Of a stretch of 64,000 nt of DNA, positions 1 to 9,193 are shown piece after piece. Position numbers and translations under genes: made by a program. This stretch comes from Pseudomonas bubulae (GTDB lineage: Bacteria; Pseudomonadota; Gammaproteobacteria; Pseudomonadales; Pseudomonadaceae). Under the pieces are notes generated by a model. It was not told the DNA's origin. It saw nothing but the letters and a program-made list of their open reading frames with translations, and did no database searches. How positions within the stretch are numbered: the first letter of the stretch is position 1; every line of letters begins with the position of its first letter. Where the stretch lies: the NCBI RefSeq assembly GCF_037023725.1, contig NZ_CP146077.1:4005001-4069000 (forward strand). Direction: 5' to 3'.

Positions 1-12
1 GAAATCAATCAT
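1..12 (-). CDS. ccmI: CcmI (CycH), N-terminal tip only
   Basis: Only the first four codons (M-I-D-F) lie in the window; the gene continues past the left edge. The ATG at 12 overlaps the last codons and stop of ccmH, the usual tight coupling of these two genes. Pseudomonas CcmI proteins, as I remember them, begin with MIDF. CcmI is the membrane-anchored apocytochrome c chaperone that presents the substrate to the CcmF/H haem ligation complex. The call rests on position and four residues, so it is an inference. Confidence 0.6.
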
Positions 13-481
13 CTTTGGTTTTATCCAGCAAAGTGTCGAGGCGCTTGCGCTCCTCGGCAGAAAGTGTGTCCGAGCCTTCAACCTGCTCTGTACGACGACG
101 GCGCCCGACGATGACGCCAATCACCACCAGACCGCCCACCAGCAGGGCCAGCGGGCCAAACCAGAGCACTGCGGTCTTGCGCGTCAGGGCCGGTTTATAG
201 AGCACGAAATCGCCGTAGCGGGCGACCATGAAATCGAGGATCTGCTGGTTGTCCTTGCCTTCACCGAGCATGCGATAGATCTCGCGGCGCAGGTCGGTGG
301 CAATAGGGGCGTTGGAGTCGGCGATGTCCTGGTTCTGACACTTGGGGCAGCGCAGTTCCTTGGTCAGCTCACGAAAACGGTCGCGCTCGGCGTCGTTGGC
401 AAACTCGTAGGTATCGATGGCGGCATGGGCAACCCCGGCCAGGGTCAAACCGAAAACCACGGCGGCTAGCCAGCGCTTCAT
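5..481 (-). CDS. ccmH: Cytochrome c maturation protein CcmH
   Basis: Periplasmic, membrane-anchored thiol oxidoreductase that helps reduce the CXXCH site of apocytochrome c before haem attachment. The 158-residue product has a signal segment (1-20), the family motif LRCPKCQ with Cys45 and Cys48, a helical domain, and one transmembrane helix near 105-127 followed by an RRRR stop-transfer. It is the short form typical of Pseudomonas, with the TPR part encoded separately as ccmI. Its ATG overlaps the ccmG stop by 4 bp, so translation is probably coupled. Confidence 0.95.
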   Translation of the reverse strand: MKRWLAAVVFGLTLAGVAHAAIDTYEFANDAERDRFRELTKELRCPKCQNQDIADSNAPIATDLRREIYRMLGEGKDNQQILDFMVARYGDFVLYKPALTRKTAVLWFGPLALLVGGLVVIGVIVGRRRRTEQVEGSDTLSAEERKRLDTLLDKTKDD

Positions 482-1014
482 GGTTTGGCCTCGTCAACCA
501 GTGCCTGATATTTACCCGCAAGCTGCTCACGCCACACGGTCTCGTCGATCACGCCGACAAACTTGTGGCGGATGATGCCCTTGCTGTCGATCAGGAATGT
601 CTCAGGAGCGCCGTACACGCCCAGATTCAGGCCCAGGGAGCCGTCTGCGTCGTTGATGTCCAGCTGATAAGGGTTGTGGAAATCCTTGAGCCACTTCTTC
701 GCATCTTCGTTGACGTCTTTGTAGTTCACGCCGTAGATCAGTACACCCTGATCGGCCAGTTTGGTCAGCACCGGGTGCTCGACCCGGCATGAAATGCACC
801 AGGTAGCCCACACGTTGACCAGCGCAGGCTTGCCCTTGAGGTCAGCTTCGGTGAGGGTTTTGTCCCCCTCCACCGAAGGCAGGCTGAAGGCCGGGAACGG
901 CTTGTCGATCATCGCCGACGGCAGCTCGGTCGGGTCCAGATACAAGCCCCGGTAGAGAAACCACGCCATACCGAGAAAAACGGCCAGCGGGACCAGCATC
1001 AACCAACGTCTCAT
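478..1014 (-). CDS. ccmG: Thiol:disulfide interchange protein CcmG (DsbE)
   Basis: Membrane-tethered periplasmic thioredoxin-like protein that supplies reducing equivalents to the CcmH/apocytochrome c system. The 178-residue product has an N-terminal membrane anchor (about 4-22) and a thioredoxin fold with the active site WCISC (Cys73, Cys76), followed by the conserved glutamate of RVEHP. The GAPETF segment with its cis-proline, which faces the active site in this family, is present near residue 135. The ATG overlaps the ccmF stop by 4 bp. Confidence 0.95.
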   Translation of the reverse strand: MRRWLMLVPLAVFLGMAWFLYRGLYLDPTELPSAMIDKPFPAFSLPSVEGDKTLTEADLKGKPALVNVWATWCISCRVEHPVLTKLADQGVLIYGVNYKDVNEDAKKWLKDFHNPYQLDINDADGSLGLNLGVYGAPETFLIDSKGIIRHKFVGVIDETVWREQLAGKYQALVDEAKP

Positions 1015-2996
1015 GCCGTGGCTCCTGTCATGCCCAGTGCTTCACGCACGCGGCTTTTCACCTTGACCCGGTAGCGACGATCCATCGCTGCCAGCAATCC
1101 ACCAAAGCCTGTGAGCAGACCGCCAAACCAGATCCAGCGCACAAACGGTTTCACATGCACCCGCACAGCCCAGGCGCCGTTGTCCAGGGGCTCACCCAGC
1201 GCAACATAGAGGTCACGGGTGAAACCGGCGTCGATCCCGGCTTCGGTCATCATCGAGTTCTGCACCGTGTAGAGGCGTTTTTCCGGGTGCAGTACGCTGA
1301 CTTCCTTGCCATTGCGGATGACACGCACGGTACCTTTGTCAGACGTAAAGTTCGGACCCTGGAAGTGCTTGGCGCCTTCAAAAATAAAGTGATAACCGCC
1401 AAGCTCCATCGACTCGCCCGGTGCCAGGCGCAAGTCGCGCTCGGCACTGTGCTGGCTCGACAACACCACCCCCAGCGCACACACGGCGATACCCAGGTGG
1501 GCAATCTGCATGCCCCAGTAGCTGCGGGTCAGGCTGCGCACGCCTTTGATCAGGCCCTTGTGACGGGTTTTGTCACCGATGTCACGCACCCCGGCCAGCA
1601 GCACCCAGGCCGCCAGCATAAAGGTGGTCAGCACCGCCCAGTTGAAGTCGCCATAGGCCACTCCGGCAATTGCCGACAGCGCGGCGCTGCCCAGCAGTAC
1701 GGGGGTGAGCATGCCCAACAACCATTTGACCGGAGTGTCTTTCCAGCGCACCAGCACTCCGACGGCCATCACCACCATCAGCAAAGCCATGAGCGGGATA
1801 AACAGGGCGTTGAAGTACGGCGGGCCCACTGACATCTTGGCGCCACTGATGGCATCCAGAATCAGTGGGTACAGGGTGCCGAGCAGAATCATCGACGCGG
1901 CCACCACCAGGATCAGGTTGTTGCCCAACAGCAGGGTCTCACGGGACCACAGCTTGAAACTGACATGGCTTTTCACCACCGGCGCACGCAGGGCAAACAG
2001 GGTCAGCGAACCGCCGACCACAAACAGCAGGAAGATCAGGATGAATACGCCGCGCTCTGGGTCGGAAGCGAACGCATGCACCGAGGTCAACACGCCGGAA
2101 CGCACCAGGAACGTACCCAGCAGGCTCAGGGAAAACGCAGCTATCGCCAGCAGTACGGTCCAGCTCTTGAACACACCGCGCTTTTCGGTCACGGCCAGCG
2201 AGTGAATCAGCGCCGTACCCACCAACCATGGCATGAACGAAGCATTTTCTACCGGATCCCAGAACCACCAGCCGCCCCAGCCAAGCTCGTAATAAGCCCA
2301 CCATGAACCCAGGGTGATGCCGATGCCGAGGAAGGCCCATGCCACGATGGTCCATGGACGCGACCAGCGCGCCCAGGCTGCGTCCAGCCGACCGCCGAGC
2401 AAGGCAGCAATGGCAAAGGCAAAAGCCACGGAGAAACCGACATAGCCCATGTACAGCATTGGCGGGTGAACAATCAGGCCAATGTCCTGCAGTAGCGGGT
2501 TAAGGTCGTTGCCATCCGAAGGAATCTGCGGCAGCAAGCGCACGAAAGGATCTGAGGTCAGGATCAAAAACAGCAGGAAGCCGACACTGATCATGCCCAT
2601 GATTGCCAGCACCCGCGCCAGCATCACTTGTGGCAGCTGCCGCGAAAAGATCGACACGGCAAAGGTCCAGCCGCCGAGGATCATCGCCCACAACAACAGC
2701 GAGCCTTCGTGGGCACCCCACACCGCGCTGAACTTGAAGTACCACGGCAACGCGCTGTTCGAGTTGCTGGCTACGTACGCCACCGAAAAGTCATCGGCCA
2801 TAAAGGCATAGGTCAGGCAGGCAAAGGAGAACAACAAGAAGGAAAATTGCCCCCAGGCAGCGGGTTGCGCCAGGCTCATCCACAATTTGTCGCCGCGCCA
2901 GGCGCCCAGCAGCGGCACAATGGCCTGCACGATGGCAAAGCACAGGGCCAGAATCATGGCCAGATGGCCCAATTCGGGAATATAGAGTCCAGACAT
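1011..2996 (-). CDS. ccmF: Haem lyase CcmF
   Basis: Large polytopic inner-membrane subunit of the haem-apocytochrome c ligation complex. The 661-residue product has many hydrophobic helices and the tryptophan-rich WWD-type haem-handling motif (GGWWFWDPVENASFMPWL, about residues 240-257). Conserved histidines flank the motif, for example in VHPPMLYMGYV. A soluble periplasmic segment precedes the last helix, as in the family. The start codon overlaps the ccmE stop by one base (TGATG). Confidence 0.97.
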   Translation of the reverse strand: MSGLYIPELGHLAMILALCFAIVQAIVPLLGAWRGDKLWMSLAQPAAWGQFSFLLFSFACLTYAFMADDFSVAYVASNSNSALPWYFKFSAVWGAHEGSLLLWAMILGGWTFAVSIFSRQLPQVMLARVLAIMGMISVGFLLFLILTSDPFVRLLPQIPSDGNDLNPLLQDIGLIVHPPMLYMGYVGFSVAFAFAIAALLGGRLDAAWARWSRPWTIVAWAFLGIGITLGSWWAYYELGWGGWWFWDPVENASFMPWLVGTALIHSLAVTEKRGVFKSWTVLLAIAAFSLSLLGTFLVRSGVLTSVHAFASDPERGVFILIFLLFVVGGSLTLFALRAPVVKSHVSFKLWSRETLLLGNNLILVVAASMILLGTLYPLILDAISGAKMSVGPPYFNALFIPLMALLMVVMAVGVLVRWKDTPVKWLLGMLTPVLLGSAALSAIAGVAYGDFNWAVLTTFMLAAWVLLAGVRDIGDKTRHKGLIKGVRSLTRSYWGMQIAHLGIAVCALGVVLSSQHSAERDLRLAPGESMELGGYHFIFEGAKHFQGPNFTSDKGTVRVIRNGKEVSVLHPEKRLYTVQNSMMTEAGIDAGFTRDLYVALGEPLDNGAWAVRVHVKPFVRWIWFGGLLTGFGGLLAAMDRRYRVKVKSRVREALGMTGATA

Positions 2997-3457
2997 CAGT
3001 ACTTACCCTCACTTGCAGGCACAGGCGCGGATTGGCCACTTTCGTTCAGCGCCTTGGTCACTTCGGGCGGCATGTATTTTTCGTCGTGTTTGGCCAGCAC
3101 TTCATCAGCCACCACCACACCCTGGGCATTGAGCTTGCCCAGCGCGACGATGCCCTGCCCTTCACGGAACAGGTCCGGGAGGATGCCGCGATACTGGATG
3201 GTCACCGACTTGTTGAAATCGGTGACCACAAACTGCACGTCCAGCGAGTCACCTGAACGCTTGAGCGAACCGTCCTCGACCATGCCACCGGCACGGATCC
3301 GGGTATCCAATGGTGCTTCGCCATTGGCGATCTGGGTCGGGGTGTAAAACAGGTTGATGTTCTGCTGCAAGGCGCTCAGGGCCAGGGCCACGGCAGCGCC
3401 GACCCCTACCAGAATCGCCAGGATGATGATCAAGCGTTTTTTGCGCAGCGGATTCAC
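2996..3457 (-). CDS. ccmE: Haem chaperone CcmE
   Basis: Periplasmic, membrane-anchored OB-fold protein that binds haem covalently in transit from CcmABCD to CcmF. I start it at a GTG (3457) giving 153 residues that begin MNPLRKKRL, preceded by a GGGAG Shine-Dalgarno. The longer upstream frame is just ccmD read out of phase. An N-terminal anchor (8-30) is followed by the beta domain and the haem-binding HxxxY motif (His124, Tyr128). The GTG overlaps the ccmD stop by 4 bp. Confidence 0.95.
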   Translation of the reverse strand: MNPLRKKRLIIILAILVGVGAAVALALSALQQNINLFYTPTQIANGEAPLDTRIRAGGMVEDGSLKRSGDSLDVQFVVTDFNKSVTIQYRGILPDLFREGQGIVALGKLNAQGVVVADEVLAKHDEKYMPPEVTKALNESGQSAPVPASEGKY

Positions 3458-3630
3458 TTCGAATTCTCCCGACGCAAACGACGCGCCTCTTGTTGCAGAT
3501 AACGCCGGCGCGCCATGATTGGCAGTGCCACGTTCAACCCCAGCACCGCCAGGCAAATGCCATAGGCCGACCAGACATATACCCCGTGATGGCCCATGGC
3601 GAGAAAGTCGCCAAAAGAAGCAAAACTCAT
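3454..3630 (-). CDS. ccmD: Haem exporter protein CcmD
   Basis: Small gene, easily missed by ORF cut-offs, encoding 58 residues starting MSFASFGDF. There is one transmembrane helix (about residues 17-38, [20 protein letters not shown]) followed by a very basic tail ([16 protein letters not shown]). This is the standard CcmD layout. CcmD helps release holo-CcmE from the CcmABC transporter. The ATG overlaps the ccmC stop (ATGA) and its TGA overlaps the ccmE GTG, so translation across C-D-E looks coupled. Confidence 0.93.
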   Translation of the reverse strand: MSFASFGDFLAMGHHGVYVWSAYGICLAVLGLNVALPIMARRRYLQQEARRLRRENSK

Positions 3631-4385
3631 CGCGCACCCTCCAGAGCTTTCAACACCTCAGCCTTGACCCAGCTACTGCGGGCCTCGCGCTTGAGCACCT
3701 CAAGACGCATGCGCAACAGCAGCACCGCGCCAAAGAAGCAATAAAAGCCCAGCACCGTGAGCAACAGCGGCATCCACATTTCCATGGGCATGGCCGGTTT
3801 TTCGGTCAGGGTGAAGGTCGCGCCCTGGTGCAGGGTGTTCCACCACTCCACCGAGTACTTGATGATCGGAATATTGATCACGCCCACAATCGCCAGCACC
3901 GCGCAGGCCTTGGCCGCACTGTCGCGATTGGTGATGGCGTTGCCCAGGGCAATCAGGCCGAAGTACAGAAACAGCAGAATCAGCATCGAGGTCAGACGCG
4001 CATCCCAGACCCACCACGAGCCCCAGGTCGGCTTGCCCCACACCGCACCGGTGACCAGCGCCACGGCTGTCATCCAGGCGCCAATGGGTGCGGCGGATTG
4101 CAGGGCCACGTCGGCGATTTTCATCTTCCACACCAGCCCTACCACACCGCACACCGCCAGCATCACGTAGCAGGATTGCGCCAGCATGGCCGCAGGAACA
4201 TGGATATAGATGATGCGGAAGCTGTTGCCCTGCTGGTAGTCCGGCGGTGCAAAGGCCAGGCCCCAGACCACCCCGCAGGTGATCAGCAACACGGCGGCAA
4301 TGCTTAACCACGGCAACAGCCGCCCACTGATGGCATAGAACCATTTGGGCGAGCCGAGTTTGTGAAACCAAGTCCAGTTCATCAC
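3627..4385 (-). CDS. ccmC: Haem exporter membrane protein CcmC
   Basis: Inner-membrane protein that loads haem onto CcmE. The 252-residue product has six hydrophobic helices and the WWD signature ([18 protein letters not shown], about residues 115-132). The periplasmic His of YIHVPAA lies before it and another of the haem-ligand type ([10 protein letters not shown]) lies after it. An 84-bp gap separates it from ccmB upstream; it overlaps ccmD by 4 bp. Confidence 0.96.
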   Translation of the reverse strand: MMNWTWFHKLGSPKWFYAISGRLLPWLSIAAVLLITCGVVWGLAFAPPDYQQGNSFRIIYIHVPAAMLAQSCYVMLAVCGVVGLVWKMKIADVALQSAAPIGAWMTAVALVTGAVWGKPTWGSWWVWDARLTSMLILLFLYFGLIALGNAITNRDSAAKACAVLAIVGVINIPIIKYSVEWWNTLHQGATFTLTEKPAMPMEMWMPLLLTVLGFYCFFGAVLLLRMRLEVLKREARSSWVKAEVLKALEGAR

Positions 4386-4469
4386 GCTGCTTCCATCACG
4401 GTGCCGGTCACGACAGGTGTGCTGTCATGCCAGCCAGGGTCTTTACTGGCCCACGCAGGCCAGACCTCA

Positions 4470-5138
4470 TTATTCGCCGACGCTGATTTTCAGGCCGGCA
4501 GCTATTGCAAAAGGTGTCAGGGTTACAGCCAGGGCGGTCAGGCTACCAAGCCACAGCAAATAACCGGTTGCAGGCATGCCCTGCAATGCCGCCTGCAGGG
4601 CGCCACTACCAAGGATCAATACCGGGATATATAAAGGCAAAATCAGCAGCGCCAGCAGCAAGCCGCCGCGCTTGAGGCCCACGGTCAGGGCAGCGCCCAC
4701 GGCACCAAGCAGGCTCAACACTGGCGTCCCCAGCAGCAACGACATCAGCAACACCGGCAGGCACGCCACCGGCAGCCCGAGCATCAGGGCCAGCAGGGGT
4801 GACAGGATCACCAGCGCCAGACCGGAAAACGCCCAGTGTGCCAGCACCTTGGCCAGTACCAGTAGAGGCAGGGGGTGCGACGAAAGGACCCACTGCTCAA
4901 GCGATCCGTCCTCGAAATCACTGCGGAAAAGCCCGTCCAGCGAGAGCAAAACCGCTAAAAGGGCCGCGACCCACAGCAGTCCTGGAGACAAGGTTTGCAA
5001 CAATTTCGTCTCCGGGCCAACGGCCAGCGGAAACATTGCGATGACAATCGCGAAGAACACCAACGGGTTGGCCAATTCGGCCGGGCGACGGAACAGCAAA
5101 CGCGCTTCGCGCGCCACCAACACGGCAAACACACTCAT
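4470..5138 (-). CDS. ccmB: Haem exporter membrane protein CcmB
   Basis: Integral membrane component of the CcmAB ABC module, which uses ATP hydrolysis to release holo-CcmE from CcmC. The 222-residue product starts [19 protein letters not shown] and has six hydrophobic helices. I chose the ATG at 5138 because it overlaps the ccmA stop by 4 bp, as elsewhere in this operon; an in-frame start 9 bases upstream is less likely. The motif [18 protein letters not shown], conserved in CcmB, is present. Confidence 0.95.
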   Translation of the reverse strand: MSVFAVLVAREARLLFRRPAELANPLVFFAIVIAMFPLAVGPETKLLQTLSPGLLWVAALLAVLLSLDGLFRSDFEDGSLEQWVLSSHPLPLLVLAKVLAHWAFSGLALVILSPLLALMLGLPVACLPVLLMSLLLGTPVLSLLGAVGAALTVGLKRGGLLLALLILPLYIPVLILGSGALQAALQGMPATGYLLWLGSLTALAVTLTPFAIAAGLKISVGE

Positions 5139-5770
5139 ACAGCCCACTGCCCCAGGTCGATATTGCGGTAACCGGCCGGCATCCGGGTCAAGGTATGGTG
5201 CGTGGTGAGCACCACCATGCCGCCGCTTTCGCAGTGGCGGGCCAGGTGTTCTTCGAGTTGCGCCACGCCCTGTTTATCGAGCGCGGTAAACGGCTCGTCG
5301 AGAATCCACAACGGTGGGCTGTCCAGATACAGGCGGGCCAGCGCCACACGGCGCTGCTGCCCTGCCGACAAGGTGTGGCAAGGCACATCCTCAAAGCCCT
5401 GCAAGCCGACCTTGTGCAACGCAGCCCAGATGGCATCACGGCTTGCCGGGCGATGCAAGGCGCACAGCCAGCTGAGGTTTTCTTCGGCCGTGAGCAAATC
5501 CTTGATCCCCGCCGCATGGCCGATCCACAGCAAGTTGCTGGTCAATTCATGACGTTGGGCGCTCAGGGCCATACCGTTAAGCCGTACTTCGCCAGCCGTT
5601 GGCTGCATCAGGCCCGCCAACAAGCGCAGCAGGCTGGTTTTGCCGCTGCCGTTGGGGCCGCTGATTTGCAGCATGTCGCCGCTGCTCAGACGCAATTCGA
5701 GGTGTTCGAACAGCATCCGCCAGTCACGCTCACAAGCGAGCGCTACGGCTTCTAAAAGAGGGCTGGTCAC
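5135..5770 (-). CDS. ccmA: Haem exporter ATP-binding protein CcmA
   Basis: Cytoplasmic ABC ATPase of the cytochrome c maturation system. It shows Walker A (GPNGSGKT, residues 38-45), the signature [14 protein letters not shown] and Walker B with its glutamate ([12 protein letters not shown]). I use the GTG at 5770 (211 residues, MTSPLLEAV), which matches the usual length; an in-frame TTG at 5794 would add eight residues. It is the first gene of the ccm operon, diverging from the plus-strand fliK-like gene. Confidence 0.93.
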   Translation of the reverse strand: MTSPLLEAVALACERDWRMLFEHLELRLSSGDMLQISGPNGSGKTSLLRLLAGLMQPTAGEVRLNGMALSAQRHELTSNLLWIGHAAGIKDLLTAEENLSWLCALHRPASRDAIWAALHKVGLQGFEDVPCHTLSAGQQRRVALARLYLDSPPLWILDEPFTALDKQGVAQLEEHLARHCESGGMVVLTTHHTLTRMPAGYRNIDLGQWAV

Positions 5771-5909
5771 GTAATTGAGGCCTTCACGGTTCAAGTCGGC
5801 GCAGGCATGGCCGTTAAAGTGATGCAGGATAAATGCATTTGCGGCCTGATTCAGAGAGCTGGATCAAACAATTGTTATGTTTTTTAGGCGCTCTGAACGA
5901 CGGGGCAGC

Positions 5910-5938
5910 ATTATACATGCCATGTCCTACGCTAAAGA
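5910..5938 (-). promoter_or_regulatory. Candidate sigma-70 promoter of the ccm operon
   Basis: A perfect TATAAT lies on the minus strand at 5915-5910. A weak -35 (TCTTTA, 5938-5933) is 17 bases upstream. Transcription would start about 130 bases before the ccmA GTG. The -10 is exact but the -35 matches poorly, so this is a candidate. I saw no clear FNR/Anr box in the interval. Confidence 0.4.
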
Positions 5939-5962
5939 GGGCAATTTCGACAGGTTGTTACG

Positions 5963-7534
5963 ATGAAAGGCGACATGAATATTCCACCCATCCCACAACC
6001 CGCCCCCAGCAGTGTGCGTCAGGGGCTTGTGGGCGGTGAAGTGCTCAAGTTGCTGCAGCCCGCAGAGGGCCTGATAAAGCCCGGCCAAAGTGCCCAGGCC
6101 GAGGTGCTGTCACTCAAGCAAAACGATCTGAGCTTCCAGCTTTTGCTCAAGTTGACCCTGGCCAGTGGCCGCGAAACCAACGTGCAGGCCAGCAGCAATT
6201 TTCCCTTGCCGCTGGGCACCCAACTGGCCGTGACCCAGCCTTCTGCGGGAAACCTTGCGATCAGCCTGCAACAGGCCCTGAGCAGCAGCGTCGCCACTCT
6301 CACCCGCCTCGACACCCGACAGTTGCCAGTGGGCACGCTGCTGCAAGGCAAGGTACTGACCACTCAGGCCCTGGCGCAGCCCGCAGGGCAACCGACGGTT
6401 TATCGGTCACTGGTGACCTTGCTCAACAGCGCACTGAGCGGCACGACCCTGACCTTGGACAGCCCGCTGCCCTTGCGTATCGGCAGCTTGCTTAGCGCCC
6501 GTGTGGACGGCCCGCAGAGCCTCGAGTTTGTGCCGCTGAGCGGGCGCCAGGAACAACTGGCTGTGGCGCAACAACTGGCAACACAACAGAGCCGGCAAGG
6601 CTCGTTGGAGGGCCTTTTCAACGCCCTGCAAAAACTGCCGGCCACAGCCGACATGCCTGCTGAGCTGCGTGCATCCATCGACAAACTATTAGCCGGTTTG
6701 CCTACGCCCTACCAACTGAGCAACGCCAAAGGCCTGGGTGATGCCCTGCTCAACAGCGGGGCATTTCTGGAGGCCCGACTGCTGACCGGGCAAACCCCGG
6801 CACAGGCCCCTGACATGAAAGCTACCTTGCTGCGCCTTATTGCGCAGATCCTGCCCGGTCTACCGTCAAGCACCAGTTTCAACCCCGGCATGGCTGCCAG
6901 CACCCAGGCCCAGGCCTTGCCGACTTTTGTGCGTAATGCCCTGGGCATGCTCGGCCAGGTCAGCGCCAAACCACAGCCCGGCGGCTTCCCCTTGCCCCAG
7001 CGCTTGCTGCAGAACGGTGAAGGTGAAGACAGCCTGGAGAACTTGCTGAAACTGGCAGCAGCAGCTGTCTCGCGGCTGCAAAGCCATCAGCTGTCCAGCC
7101 TGGAACAGAGTGGGCGCACGGCCGAGGGTGGTGTACTGACCACCTGGCAACTGGAAATCCCCATGCGCAATGCTCACGACATCGTACCTTTGCAGATCAA
7201 GTTCCAGCGTGAAGACCCGCCGGAAAAACAAGCGCAAGGCAAAACCGAATCCCGGGAGATCAAGGATCAACTATGGCGCGTGGAGCTGGCCTTCGACCTC
7301 GCCCCCCTGGGCCCGCTGCATGTGCAGGCGCAGCTGTTGCGAGGCAACCTGTCGGGCCAGCTCTGGGCAGAACAGGCATACACCGCCCGCCTGATCGAAA
7401 GTCAGCTGGGCAACTTGCGTCAGCGTCTGAGTGAAGCCGGGTTGAGCGTGACCGATCTGGATTGCCATCAAGGCATCCCGCCGCAAAGTGGCCATACCCG
7501 TCTGGAACAACGCTGGGTCGATGAAACCGCATGA
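5963..7534 (+). CDS. FliK-like hook-length control domain protein
   Basis: A 523-residue protein with a low-complexity, Q/L/A-rich N-terminal and middle part. Its C-terminal part (about 380-515) resembles the Flg_hook domain of FliK (LRNAHDIVPLQIKFQRE-type strand, FDLAPLGPLHVQAQL, LGNLRQRLSEAGLSV). True FliK is encoded elsewhere in the window (37787-38971), so this is a second FliK-family protein. Start is ATG 5963 or ATG 5975; the latter has AAAGG just upstream. It overlaps the next gene by 4 bp (ATGA), a FlhB-like C-terminal domain, recalling the FliK-FlhB partnership in export switching. Its actual role is not established from the sequence. Confidence 0.8.
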   Translation: MKGDMNIPPIPQPAPSSVRQGLVGGEVLKLLQPAEGLIKPGQSAQAEVLSLKQNDLSFQLLLKLTLASGRETNVQASSNFPLPLGTQLAVTQPSAGNLAISLQQALSSSVATLTRLDTRQLPVGTLLQGKVLTTQALAQPAGQPTVYRSLVTLLNSALSGTTLTLDSPLPLRIGSLLSARVDGPQSLEFVPLSGRQEQLAVAQQLATQQSRQGSLEGLFNALQKLPATADMPAELRASIDKLLAGLPTPYQLSNAKGLGDALLNSGAFLEARLLTGQTPAQAPDMKATLLRLIAQILPGLPSSTSFNPGMAASTQAQALPTFVRNALGMLGQVSAKPQPGGFPLPQRLLQNGEGEDSLENLLKLAAAAVSRLQSHQLSSLEQSGRTAEGGVLTTWQLEIPMRNAHDIVPLQIKFQREDPPEKQAQGKTESREIKDQLWRVELAFDLAPLGPLHVQAQLLRGNLSGQLWAEQAYTARLIESQLGNLRQRLSEAGLSVTDLDCHQGIPPQSGHTRLEQRWVDETA

Positions 7535-7848
7535 ATACACCTGCAGAACCGCGCCAGGCGATTGCCCTCAAATACGACGGCAAACAGGCCCCTACCCTCA
7601 CCGCCAAGGGCGATGACGAACTGGCCGAAGCCATCCTGGCGCTGGCCCGTGAACACGAAGTGCCGATCTATGAAAATGCCGAGCTGGTCAAATTACTGGC
7701 GCGCATGGAGTTGGGTGACAGCATCCCGCAAGAGCTGTACCGCACACTGGCAGAGATCATTGCCTTTGCCTGGCAGCTTAAAGGTAAATTCCCAGAGGGT
7801 TTTGCCCCCCAAACCGAGCCGGAGGAACGCGACATCACTCCCCGTTAA
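7531..7848 (+). CDS. Free FlhB C-terminal-like domain protein
   Basis: A 105-residue soluble protein that aligns with the part of FlhB downstream of the autocleavage site: AIALKYDGKQAPTLTAKG here against AVALKYDPEKGGAPMLLAKG in FlhB (32184-33320). Homology continues to the end (IPQELYRTLAEIIAFAWQL against IPAGLYLAVAQVLAYVYQI). There are no transmembrane helices and no NPTH cleavage motif. Such FlhB-CC paralogues (sometimes called FhlB or FlhX) occur in other bacteria and can partly replace the cleaved FlhB fragment. The stop-start overlap with the FliK-like gene suggests they act together. Confidence 0.88.
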   Translation: MNTPAEPRQAIALKYDGKQAPTLTAKGDDELAEAILALAREHEVPIYENAELVKLLARMELGDSIPQELYRTLAEIIAFAWQLKGKFPEGFAPQTEPEERDITPR

Positions 7849-7864
7849 ACACTCTATCGCCTTC

Positions 7865-7878
7865 GTAGCAGCTGCTAC
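7865..7878. repeat. Perfect palindrome GTAGCAGCTGCTAC
   Basis: A 14-bp perfect inverted repeat between the convergent ends of the FlhB-like gene and the amidase gene. The same core occurs at 41162-41181 in another intergenic gap. There is no clear T-tract, so it is not a classical terminator. It probably belongs to a small dispersed palindrome family. Confidence 0.6.
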
Positions 7879-9164
7879 AGACCGGGCGTTGAGCGCAGGG
7901 CGCTATCCACCTGCTGCGCCGCTTCGAGCAGCCTACTGTCCTGACGAAATCCGCCAATCAGTTGCAACCCCACTGGCAGCTCCCCCGACGCCCGGGGCAT
8001 CGGAATATTGAGCTGGGGCAGGCCGAATGCCATCCAGAACTTGCAGAAGTCTGATGGCCCGGTGCTCTGCAACCCCAGTGGCGCAACCATGCCGCATGTG
8101 GCACCCAGCATCGCGTCAAAGGCTTCGAAATGCTTCTTCAACACCGGCGCCAACGCCGCCAGCCGAGCCTTCGCTGCCGTTTCCTGCTGCCAACTGGTGG
8201 CCCGCGCCCTATCAATCATGGCCAGCACTTGCGGGCTCAGTTGCTCGGGGTTCGATTGCCACTCCTTGCTCAGTGAACGGGCACCCTCGCAGTCATTGAT
8301 CAACTGATGATCATCGAAAACACTGGCAAACTCGTCCTCCAGTATCACCTCGGTGACGCTGTGGCCTGCGGTTTTCAATTGTTCCATAGCTGCCAGCAGG
8401 GCCTTAGCCACCGGAGGATCGATCTGATCCCAACGCGACGTACGACAAAACCCGAATGAACGGGCGCCATTCTCCCCGTTCATTTGCGGCAAGCCGGGCA
8501 CCAGTACCCGGGCGAGCAGCGCCAGGTCGCGAACCGAACGGCCATACCAGCCCAGGGTGTCGAAGCTCGGCGCCAGGGGCTTGACCCCTTCCAGGGAAAC
8601 CAGCCCATGGGACGGCTTGAAGGCATACAACCCGCAATAGGATGCAGGCTTAAGCAGCGAGCCCGCCGTTTGCGTGCCCAGGGCAAGGGGGAAAAAGCCC
8701 GCGGCCATGCCCGCAGCAGAGCCGGCACTGGAGCTGCCCGGCGTCCTCTGCAGGTCATGGGGATTACGCGTCGGCCCCGTGTGCATATAGGCAAATTCAG
8801 TGGTATGGGTTTTACCCATGATCACCGCCCCGGCCTGACGCAGCAGCGCAACCACATGGGCATCCCGCGAGGGCCGGTTATGGGCGTAGATCGGCGAGTA
8901 AAATGCTGTCGGATGGTCGCCGGTATCAATGATGTCCTTGACCCCCACCGGCACACCGGCCAATAAACCATTGATCTGCGGGCTGCCCAGGCACAGCGCC
9001 TGTTTACGTACGCACTGCGCATCGAGCGCGGCAAACGCCTGGATTGCAGGTTCGCGGGCATTGGTTTGCGCCAGAAAATGCTCAGCCACCTGCCCGGGGC
9101 CAAGCAGCGCCTTGCGTACGTGTTCGGCGATCGCGCAGGCATCTGCAGTGTCAAGAAAGCTCAT
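7875..9164 (-). CDS. Amidase signature family hydrolase
   Basis: A 429-residue cytoplasmic enzyme of the amidase signature superfamily, which hydrolyses C-N amide bonds with a Ser-cisSer-Lys triad. Visible residues are Lys76 (VPVGVKDIID), cis-Ser145 in the Gly/Ser-rich signature (TPGSSSAGSAAG) and the probable nucleophile Ser169 (GTQTAGSLLKPAS). The absence of GatB/GatC neighbours and a shorter length argue against GatA. The substrate cannot be told. It is followed upstream by a glyoxalase-fold gene and a divergent LysR gene, which suggests one small catabolic unit. Confidence 0.85.
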   Translation of the reverse strand: MSFLDTADACAIAEHVRKALLGPGQVAEHFLAQTNAREPAIQAFAALDAQCVRKQALCLGSPQINGLLAGVPVGVKDIIDTGDHPTAFYSPIYAHNRPSRDAHVVALLRQAGAVIMGKTHTTEFAYMHTGPTRNPHDLQRTPGSSSAGSAAGMAAGFFPLALGTQTAGSLLKPASYCGLYAFKPSHGLVSLEGVKPLAPSFDTLGWYGRSVRDLALLARVLVPGLPQMNGENGARSFGFCRTSRWDQIDPPVAKALLAAMEQLKTAGHSVTEVILEDEFASVFDDHQLINDCEGARSLSKEWQSNPEQLSPQVLAMIDRARATSWQQETAAKARLAALAPVLKKHFEAFDAMLGATCGMVAPLGLQSTGPSDFCKFWMAFGLPQLNIPMPRASGELPVGLQLIGGFRQDSRLLEAAQQVDSALRSTPGL

Positions 9165-9193
9165 GTGATGTTTAACCTCGGATTATGGCTGTG

